Below, piece after piece: positions 20,687 to 29,358 of a stretch of DNA of 64,000 bases. The notes under the pieces were generated by a model. That model did no database searches. It saw only the letters and a list, made by a program, of their open reading frames with translations, and was not told the DNA's origin. Source of the DNA: Aeromonas veronii (lineage in GTDB: Bacteria; Pseudomonadota; Gammaproteobacteria; Enterobacterales; Aeromonadaceae); contig CP101033.1 of NCBI GenBank assembly GCA_041319085.1, forward strand, positions 4,032,501 to 4,096,500, written 5' to 3'. The first letter of the stretch is position 1; each line of letters opens with the position of its first letter. Both the position numbers and the translations under genes were made by a program.

Positions 20687-20904
20687 ATCGCGATATCATC
20701 GATCACTATCAGGTGCTCGACTTCAAGACGGCGATCGATGACGTTGGCGCCGGTTACTCGGACCTCAATATGCTGGCCGAGGACATCGAAACCCGTCGTG
20801 AAATGGCTTGCCTGAGCGAGCTGGGGGTGCGGCTAATGCAGGGTTATCTGTTTGCCAAACCCGGCTTTGCGTCACTGCCCGAGCTGGATTTTACCAACCT
20901 CTGA
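20687..20904 (+). pseudogene. EAL-domain (c-di-GMP phosphodiesterase) C-terminal remnant
   Basis: The frame reads HYQVLDFKTAIDDVGAGYSD...NMLAEDIETRREMACLSELG then VRLMQGYLFAKPGFASLP and ends DFTNL-stop. The IDDVGAGYSDL and GYLFAKP segments are characteristic of EAL domains. About 70-75 residues that normally lie between them (with the catalytic K and E residues) are missing, and so is the N-terminal part, cut at the palindromic repeat. It is a decayed fragment without expected activity. Confidence 0.75.
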
Positions 20905-20945
20905 CCACCCTCGCAGGATTGCAGACAACCGCCACAAAGCAAGAA

Positions 20946-20966
20946 GGGCACCAGACGGTGCCCCTT
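20946..20966 (-). terminator. Terminator of the DUF2846-like lipoprotein gene
   Basis: On the minus strand GGGCACC / GGTGCCC with a GTCT loop is followed by TTCTTGCTTT, 23 bp after the stop. Confidence 0.7.
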
Positions 20967-20988
20967 TGATTAAGCCACAGTGGCAAGC

Positions 20989-21462
20989 TTACTGACTGCA
21001 AATCCCCGACTTCGCAAGCTGTACTTTTACTTTGGAGATCACACGCTTGCCCTCATCTTCAGAGACCGCTTCCAGATTGGCACCACCGACAAAGACACCC
21101 ATCTTGATGTACTGACGGACAAAGTAGTTTTTGCCCGGTTCGGTAAAGATGGCGAGTTTGTTGTCAGAGAACTCGGATTCAGTGGAAACCTCGTGGTTCT
21201 TGCCACCCGCGACTTGCTTGTAGAAGAAGGTGCGATCAGCGGTTTCACCTACGCACTCGGAGTCAACATAGACATTTTTCTTCAGTGCCTTGCCAACAAA
21301 GCTGTCTCGATAGATATACAGCCCCGCCATGTTGCTTTGCGGTGCCGGGAAGCTCTTTAACTTGGCATTCTCCTGGGCACTTTCCATCGGAACGCTGGCA
21401 CAGCCTGCCAACAACAATGTGCCCAATATCGTGGATACCAGAGCCAGTTTTTTTAAAATCAT
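20989..21462 (-). CDS. Small lipoprotein, DUF2846-like
   Basis: A 157-residue lipoprotein: signal MILKKLALVSTILGTLLLAGC with lipobox LLAGC at about residue 20. The mature part, with GLYIYRDSFVGKALKKNVYVDSE and EPGKNYFVRQYIKMG, fits the DUF2846 family, whose function is unknown. The ATG at 21462 is preferred over an upstream TTG (21480). It stands alone between two palindromic repeats and has its own terminator. Confidence 0.75.
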   Translation of the reverse strand: MILKKLALVSTILGTLLLAGCASVPMESAQENAKLKSFPAPQSNMAGLYIYRDSFVGKALKKNVYVDSECVGETADRTFFYKQVAGGKNHEVSTESEFSDNKLAIFTEPGKNYFVRQYIKMGVFVGGANLEAVSEDEGKRVISKVKVQLAKSGICSQ

Positions 21463-21579
21463 GGGGAATTCTCCGTGCAATATTGAGCCTAAAATTTATG
21501 TTTAATAATTAATGATTTATCTCTGACAACAGCGGATTAGAGCATATGAATCCAACCATCACCAGCACATGTACAGCCC

Positions 21580-21741
21580 GTTCGATTAACCGTCAGACGT
21601 AATCGGACGCTCGCTTACACAGAGCCTCTCATCATAATGGCCACCCCAATGTCCCCCTCCGGCTGGCCGCCGCAGACTCGCGGGAACAGCCGGAACAACA
21701 GCCTCTCGATCGTCCGGCTACGCTGCGCTAATCGAACCGAC
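21580..21741. repeat. Palindromic repeat element, copy 3 (most diverged)
   Basis: 162 bp: left end GTTCGATTAACCGTCAGACG (the TAGG of the other copies is missing) and right end GCTACGCTGCGCTAATCGAACCGAC form the inverted repeat. The internal stem is weaker (GGCCACCCC versus GGCTGGCC). It ends 30 bp from the polyferredoxin stop. The rest of 21463-21770 holds no gene. Confidence 0.82.
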
Positions 21742-21770
21742 AGATCTGCCAGCAACGGGCTCCTTGGCGC

Positions 21771-22988
21771 TCAATGGGTCAGTTGCGGCAGCAGTTGCAG
21801 CAGGTGGGCGCGCACCGCCAGCGGCGTCTGGCTGACCCAGATACCCAGCAGGCCGTAAGCGAGCAGCGGCAGTACCAGCAGCAACAGGCAGAGCAGCCCC
21901 AGCAGCTGGCGGGGAGCGAGCCGGCGCCCCTGCGTACCGAGCTGCAGTGCATCGGCCCGCTTGGGGCAGGCGGCCACGCAGCTCAGGCAACTGGTGCACT
22001 CGAGACTGCGCACCGCGATGAGCTGGTGCACCTGGATACGCGACGGGCAGGCCCGGCTGCACTTGTCGCAGTCGTGGCCCGCACTGCGCAGGCAACGGGC
22101 CGGGTCACGGCGAATGCGCAGCGCCGTCAATAGGCCGAGCAGGGCGAGCCAGGCGCCGTAGGGACAGAGGTAGCGGCAGAATCCTTGCCGGAAGCTGGCG
22201 GTGAGCAGCAGCACCCAGCCAAGGCAGAGGCCCGAGATCAGGGTCAGGTTGAAGAAGAAGGCCCCCATCTTCATATCCGCCGCCTGATGGTAGGGACTGG
22301 TGAAGTAGCCGGGCAGGGCGGCGCTTGGCACTGCGATCAGTACGATAAACAGCAAGAAAGCGAGCACCAGAAACTTCTGGCCGCGCAACACGACATCGAG
22401 CCAGCGCGGCGGCGTCCACTCCCCCACCAGCCATCGGCTACGCAGGCTGTGCAGCCACTCCCCCACCAGCCCGAGCGGGCAGAACCAGGCGCAGAACGCC
22501 CGCCCCAGCAGCAGGGCCGACAGACTGAGCACCAGCACCGTGATGGTGGCCGCCGGATGGTGCGGATCCACCAGCCCCTGCCCAAGCCAGGCCCGCAGCC
22601 CGAGCCCGCCGGCGATGGGCAGGAAGCCATCCACCACGTCCGGGCGCACCAGCCAGGGGCTCATCCCCAACCCTAGCTGCCAGACATGCAGGCCATACTG
22701 CAGCGTCACCAGCCCCCAGCAGAACAACAGCAGCAGGCGCGTGCGCGCCCGCAGCCACTGGCTGTCGAGTTCCCCGAGGATCGGCAGCGGCCGCCGCAGG
22801 TGCCAGAGGGCAAGCGCAAAGGCCACCAGCCCCATGCCGAGCCAGAGCAGGCTGTCCGCCGCCAGCAACCAGAGCATGAGCAGCAGGCCGAGGGCAAGAC
22901 GCCACTGCCAACCCGATCGCGCCTGCCACGCCAGCAGCACCAGATAGGCCAGGCCGGCGGCCATGGTCACGGCTTCGATCACGCTCAT
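21771..22988 (-). CDS. Membrane polyferredoxin, 4Fe-4S protein of NapH/CcoG/YccM type
   Basis: A 405-residue inner-membrane protein with about six to eight hydrophobic helices. It has two membrane CxxxCP motifs (AFCAWFCPLGLVGEW and GFCRYLCPYGAWLAL) and two cytoplasmic 4Fe-4S clusters (CDKCSRACP and CTSCLSCVAACPKR). This is the architecture of NapH, CcoG and E. coli YccM, which move electrons across or out of the membrane. It follows norV-norW and a yeaR-like gene on the same strand after a 133-bp gap, so a role in feeding electrons for NO or nitrogen-oxide reduction is possible. That role is inference. Confidence 0.85.
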   Translation of the reverse strand: MSVIEAVTMAAGLAYLVLLAWQARSGWQWRLALGLLLMLWLLAADSLLWLGMGLVAFALALWHLRRPLPILGELDSQWLRARTRLLLLFCWGLVTLQYGLHVWQLGLGMSPWLVRPDVVDGFLPIAGGLGLRAWLGQGLVDPHHPAATITVLVLSLSALLLGRAFCAWFCPLGLVGEWLHSLRSRWLVGEWTPPRWLDVVLRGQKFLVLAFLLFIVLIAVPSAALPGYFTSPYHQAADMKMGAFFFNLTLISGLCLGWVLLLTASFRQGFCRYLCPYGAWLALLGLLTALRIRRDPARCLRSAGHDCDKCSRACPSRIQVHQLIAVRSLECTSCLSCVAACPKRADALQLGTQGRRLAPRQLLGLLCLLLLVLPLLAYGLLGIWVSQTPLAVRAHLLQLLPQLTH

Positions 22989-23121
22989 GTTTCCCTCATC
23001 GCTTCATCCAAAACTCGCGGCAAGGATAACGGACATTTGAATTGATTATTTTGATCTGCATGGGCAGAGGGGCATCGGCAACCCATGCTCCCGGTGGGGC
23101 CCTCTTTGCGAAGACGGCGCC

Positions 23122-23463
23122 TTATGCCTTGCGGCTGTTGAACAGCGGCTGGTCCGACTCGGCCTGCTCGGCCCAGAAGTGGATGTTGAAGCGGGCATTC
23201 TCCGACAGCTCGACCCTGTGCCAGTACTGGGGCGGGCTGGTGGCAAACTCCCCGGCCCGGATCACCAGGCTCAGCTCCGGCTCTTCGGCCTGCTCGTCGG
23301 CAAAGCCGTGATAGGTGACGGTGCCCTCCATCACGCAGAGCTGGCCGAACACCCCGGCCGCGGTGTTGTGGTGGCTGAGCAACGCCTGCGGCACATTCTC
23401 GCGGGTAAAGAAGGGTGTGGAACGACGCACGACCCAGTGAGACGGAATAAGTTGCATGGACAT
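23122..23463 (-). CDS. YeaR-like cupin (DUF1971)
   Basis: A 113-residue small cupin. RSTPFFTRENVPQALLSHHNTAAG, LCVMEGTVTYHGFADE, IRAGEFATSPPQYWHRVEL and FNIHFW line up with E. coli YeaR (DUF1971, TehB N-terminal-like). yeaR-yoaG of E. coli is induced by nitrate and NO. The ATG at 23463 follows AGGAG with 7-bp spacing; the TTG at 23478 is rejected. It lies 51 bp after norW on the same strand, most likely in the nor operon. Biochemical role unknown. Confidence 0.85.
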   Translation of the reverse strand: MSMQLIPSHWVVRRSTPFFTRENVPQALLSHHNTAAGVFGQLCVMEGTVTYHGFADEQAEEPELSLVIRAGEFATSPPQYWHRVELSENARFNIHFWAEQAESDQPLFNSRKA

Positions 23464-23514
23464 ATCAGTTCTCCTCAAGGGGCCGGGTCAACCCGGCCTG
23501 GTGTTATCAATGAA

Positions 23515-24666
23515 TCAACGGGGCAGCTGACGCAGCAGCGGGAAGGCGGCACTCATCTGATCGCCCCCCACCACGAAGCCGCACAGCTCGCCATCCTCGC
23601 CGTGTGCCTCGGCCACCATGCCCTGGCGGTTCCAGCGGCACTGCCAGGCGAGATCGTCACCCCGGGTGCGACCGGCCAGTTGCAGCGGGTAACGTGGCGT
23701 CTTCACCTTCACCAGCATGGGCGGCAGGCTCAGCGGGGTCGGTGTGCCGAGCAGGGTGCGCGCCAGCGCATTGGCCCCCAGCACGATGGGTTGCAGGAAG
23801 GGGAGCAGCTGACCCCGCCACTGCACGCAATCCCCCAGTGCGAAGATATGGGGATCGCTGGTCTGCAGCCGATCGTCGATCAGGATGCCGCGCTCCACTG
23901 CCAACCCGGCCCCGCGGGCCAGGGCCAGATTCGGCCGCAGGCCGATCGCGGCGATCACCAGATCCTGCTCGCAAGTACGACCGTCGGTCAGGGTGACGCG
24001 CCAGCCATCGCCCGGCTGGGCATCAATCCTGGCGAGACCTGTCCCGAACTGCAGGCTGACGCCCTGGCTGCGCAGCGCCTGTTGTAGCGGCTGAGTCAGG
24101 GTGGCGGGCAGCAGGGCGCTGAGCGGGCTGTCGGCCAGATCCAGCAGCGTCACCTCTTTTCCTGCACTCGCCATATCCATCGCCAGCTCGCAGCCGATGA
24201 GACCGGCCCCCAGCACCAGGATGCGGCGGGCTTGCTGGATTGCCCCCTCGACAGCGGCATACTCCTGCTGGCTGTTGAGGGTGACCAGATGCTCGCTTCC
24301 CGGTATCTCGGGGCGCGCTGCGCTGGCGCCGGTAGCCAGCACCAGCTGGCCATAGGGGAAGCTGCCCTGCTCGGTCAGTACCAACCGCCGGACGGGATCT
24401 ATGCCAAGCACCGGGCAGTGAGGCAGCAGCGCGATGTGTTGCTGCTCGGCAAATTCGCTGCCGCTAAGGCGGGTCATGGCCGCGGCGGCGCAGCCCCGGC
24501 TTACCACGTGGCTCAAGTCCGGCTTGTTGTACTCGTCGCCGCTGTCGGCGGTGATAAGGCGGATGGGCTGCTCGGCGTCCAGCTTGCGCAGGCTCTTGAC
24601 CAGCTGCTGGGCTGCGAAGCCGCTGCCGATCACCACTATCTCGTCGCGCTGGGGGATGGCACTCAT
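23515..24666 (-). CDS. norW: NO reductase FlRd-NAD(+) reductase NorW
   Basis: FAD-dependent oxidoreductase that passes electrons from NADH to the rubredoxin domain of NorV; 383 residues (E. coli 377). The N-terminal FAD site is [20 protein letters not shown]. The second Rossmann turn, [20 protein letters not shown], binds [18 protein letters not shown] is the second FAD motif. The start at 24666 (MSAIPQRDE) overlaps the norV stop as ATGA, showing translational coupling. Confidence 0.95.
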   Translation of the reverse strand: MSAIPQRDEIVVIGSGFAAQQLVKSLRKLDAEQPIRLITADSGDEYNKPDLSHVVSRGCAAAAMTRLSGSEFAEQQHIALLPHCPVLGIDPVRRLVLTEQGSFPYGQLVLATGASAARPEIPGSEHLVTLNSQQEYAAVEGAIQQARRILVLGAGLIGCELAMDMASAGKEVTLLDLADSPLSALLPATLTQPLQQALRSQGVSLQFGTGLARIDAQPGDGWRVTLTDGRTCEQDLVIAAIGLRPNLALARGAGLAVERGILIDDRLQTSDPHIFALGDCVQWRGQLLPFLQPIVLGANALARTLLGTPTPLSLPPMLVKVKTPRYPLQLAGRTRGDDLAWQCRWNRQGMVAEAHGEDGELCGFVVGGDQMSAAFPLLRQLPR

Positions 24667-26147
24667 ATGCAGGCCTCCACGGCGCAAGGTTCAAATACCT
24701 CCTTGCCGATGCCGCAACCCGGGCAGAGGAAGCTGTCAGGTACCTGGGCCCAGGGGGTGCCCGGCGCCACCAGCTGATCCGGCTCGCCCTGGGCCGGGTC
24801 GTAAACCCACTGGCAGACGGTGCAGAGCATGGCCTGGTCGTCGTCCCATTCAGCCGCCGGGGCGGCTTGCGGCGCCGCAGTCACGGCCGCAGGCATCTCA
24901 GGGGCAAGCGTCGCCTGGGTTGTGGTGATCGGGCGGGGTGCCTCTAGGGGGTGCAGTGCCCATTGGCGGGCGAGTTGGCGGCCGTGTTCGCGGCATTCCG
25001 CCAGCGCCGAGCCATCCGGCCGCCACTTGGCCTTGAGGGAGATGCTGATGTCAAAGCCCGCGTCCATCAGGCGGGTCTGGATCCGGTCCACCGCACCGCC
25101 GGTCCAGCCGTAGCTGCCGAAGGCCGAGGCGCGCTTGTTACGGAAGCGTAGGCCGGTGATCTCTTCGAGCATGCCCGCCACCTTGGGCATCATGACGTTG
25201 TTCATGGTGGAGGAGCCCACCAGTATCCCCTTGGAGCGGAACACCTGGGTCAGGATCTCGTTCTTGTCGTGGCGGGCCACGTTGTAGATCTTCACCGCCA
25301 CGCCCGGGTCCACCTCGTGGATGCCCTGGGCGATGGCATCGGCCATCATGCGGGTGTTGTTGGACATGGAGTCGTAGAACAGGGTGATGCGGTCTTCCTG
25401 ATAGTGGTCAGCCCACTCCAGGTATTTCAGGATGATCTGGGTGGGGTCCTCGCGCCAGACGATGCCGTGGGAGGTGGCCACCATGCTCACCGGCAGGTTG
25501 AAGCCGAGCACTTCCTTGATCTTGGCGGTGACCAGCGGGCTGAACGGGGTGAGGATATTGGCGTAGTAGCGCTGGCACTGCTCCATCAACTCGGTCTGGT
25601 CCACCTCGTCGTTGAACAGGTGTTCGTCACAATAGTGCTGGCCGAAGGCGTCGTTGGAGAACAGCACCGCATCGTCGGTCATATAGGTCATCATGCTGTC
25701 GGGCCAGTGCAGCATGGGTGTCTCGATAAATACCAGCTGCTTGCCGTTGCCGATGTCCAGGCTGTCACCGGTCTTGACCGGGTGGAAGTTCCACTCAGGA
25801 TGGTGATGGTGGCCGGTGATGGAGTCGATGGCATTGTGGGTGCAGTAGATGGGGGTGCCTGGGATGCGGGCCATCAGCTCGGTCAGGGCGCCGGCATGGT
25901 CCTCTTCGGCATGGTTGATGACCACGTAGTCGATGCTGGCCAGATCGATCTCGGCCGCCAGGTTCTGCACGAATTCCCGGCTGAACTTGTGATCGACGGT
26001 GTCGATCAGCACGTTCTTGCCCTCACGGATGAGGTAGCTGTTGTAGCTGGTGCCCTTGTGGGTCTTGTACTCGGTACCGTGGAAGTCGCGTACCTCCCAG
26101 TCCCGTTGGCCGACCCAGTGGATGTTGTTCTTGACGTGAATGCTCAT
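24663..26147 (-). CDS. norV: Anaerobic nitric oxide reductase flavorubredoxin NorV
   Basis: Reduces NO to N2O in the cytoplasm under low oxygen; 494 residues. A metallo-beta-lactamase-like di-iron domain with H79-x-E81-x-D83-H84 in NHAEEDHAG comes first. A flavodoxin-like FMN domain ([20 protein letters not shown]) follows. An Ala/Pro-rich linker leads to a C-terminal rubredoxin with two CxxC motifs (LCTVCQW, FLCPGCG). The start [20 protein letters not shown] at 26147 follows GAGGAA. The longer upstream frame covers the sigma-54 promoter and is rejected. It is divergent from norR and driven by a sigma-54 promoter at 26196-26211. Confidence 0.97.
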   Translation of the reverse strand: MSIHVKNNIHWVGQRDWEVRDFHGTEYKTHKGTSYNSYLIREGKNVLIDTVDHKFSREFVQNLAAEIDLASIDYVVINHAEEDHAGALTELMARIPGTPIYCTHNAIDSITGHHHHPEWNFHPVKTGDSLDIGNGKQLVFIETPMLHWPDSMMTYMTDDAVLFSNDAFGQHYCDEHLFNDEVDQTELMEQCQRYYANILTPFSPLVTAKIKEVLGFNLPVSMVATSHGIVWREDPTQIILKYLEWADHYQEDRITLFYDSMSNNTRMMADAIAQGIHEVDPGVAVKIYNVARHDKNEILTQVFRSKGILVGSSTMNNVMMPKVAGMLEEITGLRFRNKRASAFGSYGWTGGAVDRIQTRLMDAGFDISISLKAKWRPDGSALAECREHGRQLARQWALHPLEAPRPITTTQATLAPEMPAAVTAAPQAAPAAEWDDDQAMLCTVCQWVYDPAQGEPDQLVAPGTPWAQVPDSFLCPGCGIGKEVFEPCAVEACI

Positions 26148-26195
26148 CAGGCAGTTCCTCGAATGCAATAGTGGATGTTCGACTGAACCAGCTAT

Positions 26196-26211
26196 TGCAG
26201 CGGACGTGCCA
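26196..26211 (-). promoter_or_regulatory. Sigma-54 promoter of norVW
   Basis: On the minus strand TGGCACGTCCGCTGCA has the invariant GG at -24 and GC at -12 with 10 bp between. Transcription should start near 26184, giving a leader of about 37 nt before norV. Confidence 0.9.
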
Positions 26212-26254
26212 ACATTTAAATTGTTGTTTTCATTGACTAAGTAAATCATGAATT

Positions 26255-26310
26255 GTCATTAAGACAACCCCTGTTTATAGTCATAATCACAAATACACTG
26301 TCATTTGGAC
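26255..26310. promoter_or_regulatory. Three NorR-type enhancer sites
   Basis: Three GT-N7-AC sites occur: GTCATTAAGAC (26255-26265), GTCATAATCAC (26280-26290) and GTCATTTGGAC (26300-26310). They sit 45-115 bp upstream of the norV sigma-54 promoter and just before norR. Three such sites are also what E. coli NorR uses. The third lies 8 bp before the norR GTG, so NorR may repress itself. Confidence 0.85.
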
Positions 26311-26317
26311 AAATATC

Positions 26318-27844
26318 GTGATCTCGACCGACAGCCTGGCGCGCATCGCCCTCGACCTGCAACTCGGCATCTCCCATCAGGACCGCTTCCACCGCCTGAT
26401 CCAGAGCGTGCGCAGCCTGCTGAACTCGGATGCCTCGGCTCTGCTGCGCTACGAGGGGGGCCAGTTCATCCCGCTGGCCATCGACGGCCTGATGCAGGAC
26501 GTGCTGGGGCGCCGCTTCGCCCTCAAGGATCACCCGCGCATGGAGGCCATCGCCCGCGCCGGCGATGTGGTGCGCTTCCCCGCCGACAGCAGCCTGCCCG
26601 ACCCCTATGACGGCCTGCTGCCGGATCACGACGACTTCAAGGTGCACGCCTGCGTCGGTCTGCCGCTGTTCTCGGATCAGGCGCTGATCGGCGCGCTGAC
26701 CATAGACGGCATGAACCCGACCCAGTTCGACGCTATCAGCGACGAGGAGCTGCGGCTGGTGGGCGCCCTGGCCGCCGCCGCCCTCAACAACGCCCTGCTG
26801 CTGGAGCGGCTCGCCCGCCAGAGCAGCGAGCCGCTGGTCCCCGGCACCCGGCCCGGCCCTGAGCAGCCGGAGATGATCGGCCAGTCCCCCGCCATGGCCC
26901 GGCTACGCCACGAGATCGAGGTGGTCGCCAACTCGGAGCTGAACGTGCTGATCCTGGGGGAGACCGGGGTCGGCAAGGAGTTGATCGCCAAGGCGGTGCA
27001 TCGCGGTTCCCCGCGTGCCAAGGCACCGCTGGTCTACCTCAACTGCGCCGCCCTGCCGGAATCGGTGGCCGAAAGCGAGCTGTTCGGTCACGTGAAGGGG
27101 GCCTTTACCGGCGCCATCCACAACCGGGCGGGCAAGTTCGAGCTGGCGGATCAGGGCACTTTGTTCCTCGACGAGATTGGCGAGCTCTCCCTGCCGCTGC
27201 AGGCCAAGCTGCTGCGGGTGCTGCAATACGGCGATCTGCAGCGCATCGGTGACGACACCCCGCTCAAGGTGAACGTGCGCATCCTGGCGGCCACCAACCG
27301 GGATCTGAAGCAGGCGGTGGTCGAGGGGCAATTCCGGGCCGACCTCTACCACCGGCTGAGCGTGTTCCCGATCCACGCCCCGGCGCTGCGCGAGCGCCCC
27401 GGCGACATTCCCCTGCTGGCCGGTTATTTTTGCGAACGCTGCCGGCTCAGCCTGGGGCTGGAGCGACTGCGTATCCAGCCACAAGCGCTGCAACTGCTCG
27501 AGCGCCACGACTGGCCCGGCAACGTGCGGGAACTCGAGCACGCCATCCACCGCGCCGCCGTGCTGGCGCGGGCCGAACAGGGTAGCCAGACCCCGGCCCT
27601 CGCCAGCCATCACTTCAACCTGGCGGCCGGCCCCCTGCCCCCCTCCACCAGCCCCGCCACGGCGCCGGTTGCCCCCTTGCCCGGCGGCCTCGGCCTGCGG
27701 GCCGCCACCGACGCCTTCCAGCTCACGCTGATCGAGCAGACCCTGGCCGCCCATGACGGTAACTGGGCAGCCACCGCCCGCGCGCTGGAGCTGGATGGCG
27801 GCAACCTGCACCGGCTCGCCAAGCGGCTCGGCCTCAAACCCTGA
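26318..27844 (+). CDS. norR: NO-responsive sigma-54 activator NorR
   Basis: A 508-residue enhancer-binding protein that senses NO at a non-haem iron in its GAF domain (about 1-185) and then drives sigma-54 transcription of norVW. The AAA+ domain (about 190-420) has Walker [11 protein letters not shown] and the sigma-54 contact loop GAFTGA ([17 protein letters not shown]). The C-terminal Fis-type HTH reads [20 protein letters not shown]. The start is GTG at 26318 ([12 protein letters not shown]), aligned with the E. coli protein from about residue 4. Divergent from norV. Confidence 0.95.
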   Translation: MISTDSLARIALDLQLGISHQDRFHRLIQSVRSLLNSDASALLRYEGGQFIPLAIDGLMQDVLGRRFALKDHPRMEAIARAGDVVRFPADSSLPDPYDGLLPDHDDFKVHACVGLPLFSDQALIGALTIDGMNPTQFDAISDEELRLVGALAAAALNNALLLERLARQSSEPLVPGTRPGPEQPEMIGQSPAMARLRHEIEVVANSELNVLILGETGVGKELIAKAVHRGSPRAKAPLVYLNCAALPESVAESELFGHVKGAFTGAIHNRAGKFELADQGTLFLDEIGELSLPLQAKLLRVLQYGDLQRIGDDTPLKVNVRILAATNRDLKQAVVEGQFRADLYHRLSVFPIHAPALRERPGDIPLLAGYFCERCRLSLGLERLRIQPQALQLLERHDWPGNVRELEHAIHRAAVLARAEQGSQTPALASHHFNLAAGPLPPSTSPATAPVAPLPGGLGLRAATDAFQLTLIEQTLAAHDGNWAATARALELDGGNLHRLAKRLGLKP

Positions 27845-27868
27845 CGCGCGCTGCTTGGCCCCATAAAC

Positions 27869-27898
27869 AAAAACCCCCTCGTAACAGAGGGGGTTTTT
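27869..27898. terminator. Bidirectional terminator between norR and the LacI-family gene
   Basis: Stem AAAAACCCCCTC / GAGGGGGTTTTT with a GTAACA loop, lying between convergent genes. Confidence 0.9.
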
Positions 27899-27919
27899 CG
27901 GTTTGGCAACGGGTGCGGA

Positions 27920-28924
27920 TTAACGCAGCGGTTTGACCGAGCGACGGATAATCAGCTCGGGCTGTACCGTCATCGATTCCACTTCCAGCTCCTTGTTGCG
28001 GATCCGGCTGACCAGATGCTTCACTGCCAGCTGGCCCAGTTCGGCCTTCGGGTGACGGATGGTGGTCAGCGGCGGGCTGGAAAAGCGCGCCATCTCCACA
28101 TCGTCGTAGCCGATGATGGAGATATCGTCCGGCACCTTGACTCCGGCTTCCCAGGCAGCGCAAATCGCGCCGATCGCCATGGGGTCGTCGAAGGCAAAGA
28201 CCGCGGTCGGACGAGGCTGCAGGGCCAGGATGCGCTGCATGGCATCGAAGCCGCTCTGGCTCTCGTAGTCCCCTTCAAAGATCTGGTCATCTTTGAGAGT
28301 CAGACCTTGCTCGCCCAGCGCATCACGAACCCCGTCCAATCGCTGCTGGGTGGTCGGCTTGGAGAGCTGGCCAGTGATACAGACGATGTCGCGGTGCCCC
28401 AGCTCCAGCAGATGGCGCACGGCCATGCGGGCGCCGATACGGGCGTTGTCGTTGATGACGTTGGCGAAATCGCACTCCGTGCCCCAATCCAGTACCACCT
28501 GCGGTACGTTCTTGTGGATGCGCAACATGTCGCGCAACGGGGTGTCGATATCGGTCCCCAATACCAGCAAGCCATCCACCCGTTTTTCCATCAACATTCT
28601 CAAGTAATGCTGTTGGCGAGGCGGCTGGTTTTCGGTGTTGCAGAGGATCAGGCTGTAGCCCTGTTCGAAGCAGTACGCTTCAACCCCTTGCACCACTTCT
28701 GCGAAGAAGGGGTTTACGCTGGTGGTGACCAGCATGCCAATGGTCTTGGTCGAATTTATTTTCAGACTGCGCGCTACCGAGTTGGGCGCGTAGTTGAGTT
28801 CTGCCACCGCCTCAATCACTTTCTGGGTCGCGTCTTCGCTGACCCGCCGAGTGTGGTTGAGCACATGTGAGACGGTGGAGATGGATACGCCTGCGCGCGA
28901 GGCGACATCCTTGATAGTGGCCAT
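27920..28924 (-). CDS. LacI-family transcriptional repressor (RbsR/PurR-like)
   Basis: A 334-residue repressor. The N-terminal LacI HTH is ATIKDVASRAGVSISTVSHV with the hinge helix NSVARSLKIN. The periplasmic-binding-protein-like effector domain has KTIGMLVTTSVNPFFAEVVQG, RVDGLLVLGTD and IGYDDVEMARFSSPPLTTI. Several segments (NPFF-E-V-GVE, SLILCNTE, CITGQL) look closer to RbsR than to PurR, but there is no rbs operon beside it, so the effector is open. The neighbours are norR (convergent) and liv genes (divergent, 434 bp away). A CpG-centred palindrome at 29039 could be its operator. Confidence 0.85.
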   Translation of the reverse strand: MATIKDVASRAGVSISTVSHVLNHTRRVSEDATQKVIEAVAELNYAPNSVARSLKINSTKTIGMLVTTSVNPFFAEVVQGVEAYCFEQGYSLILCNTENQPPRQQHYLRMLMEKRVDGLLVLGTDIDTPLRDMLRIHKNVPQVVLDWGTECDFANVINDNARIGARMAVRHLLELGHRDIVCITGQLSKPTTQQRLDGVRDALGEQGLTLKDDQIFEGDYESQSGFDAMQRILALQPRPTAVFAFDDPMAIGAICAAWEAGVKVPDDISIIGYDDVEMARFSSPPLTTIRHPKAELGQLAVKHLVSRIRNKELEVESMTVQPELIIRRSVKPLR

Positions 28925-29358
28925 CTCTGTCTCCTGACTGTCAAAGGCGGAACATTAGCAGATTTCCCGAATAAAGGCTTGGTTTTAACGAGCTCTGCCA
29001 CGGAATGGTCAATGCTGGCTAATCTAGGCGCTCATTTCTGTTTGCGCAAACAAATTGTGGTCAAAATGGGAGCAGCGTCAGAGTAAAATATCGCCAGATT
29101 AATCCTCTGCTGTTTGTCATAATTGCCTGGCGTTACCAAGATGTTAAGTCAAAAAATAAAAATTAAGCTCTGATTAACGTAAAATAACAGGTCATTTGTT
29201 TCAAAATTCACCCACCCAACCCCCTCTGGTTAGTATCTTTAACAGCTTGTTATTGCCCCGTGAGGAATGATAGAACCATACCTATAGCCGGATGCACGGG
29301 ATGTAGATCCGGAATGGTACACGGACATGAAACAATCCACTGATTAAGGGACGAATCA
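28925..29358. other. 434-bp intergenic region between the LacI-family gene and livJ
   Basis: No gene seen. It is AT-rich between about 29090 and 29210. A 14-bp palindrome lies at 29039-29052. Near 29289-29314 a CCGGAT / ATCCGG stem could form in the livJ leader. Promoters for both divergent genes must lie here, but I cannot assign -10/-35 boxes with confidence. Confidence 0.6.
29039..29052. promoter_or_regulatory. CpG-centred palindrome, LacI-family operator candidate
   Basis: TGTTTGCGCAAACA is a perfect palindrome with a central CG, the usual form of LacI/PurR-family operators. It is 115 bp upstream of the LacI-family gene and 307 bp before livJ. Autoregulation is the simplest reading. Confidence 0.5.

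Noticed and set aside
22989..23121. FNR box before the polyferredoxin gene (TTGATTATTTTGAT)
   Set aside because: The halves are direct, not inverted (TTGAT-N4-TTGAT), so it does not match TTGAT-N4-ATCAA.
24663..26249. 528-residue NorV starting at 26249
   Set aside because: The extra 34 residues lie upstream of the sigma-54 promoter and the expected transcription start.
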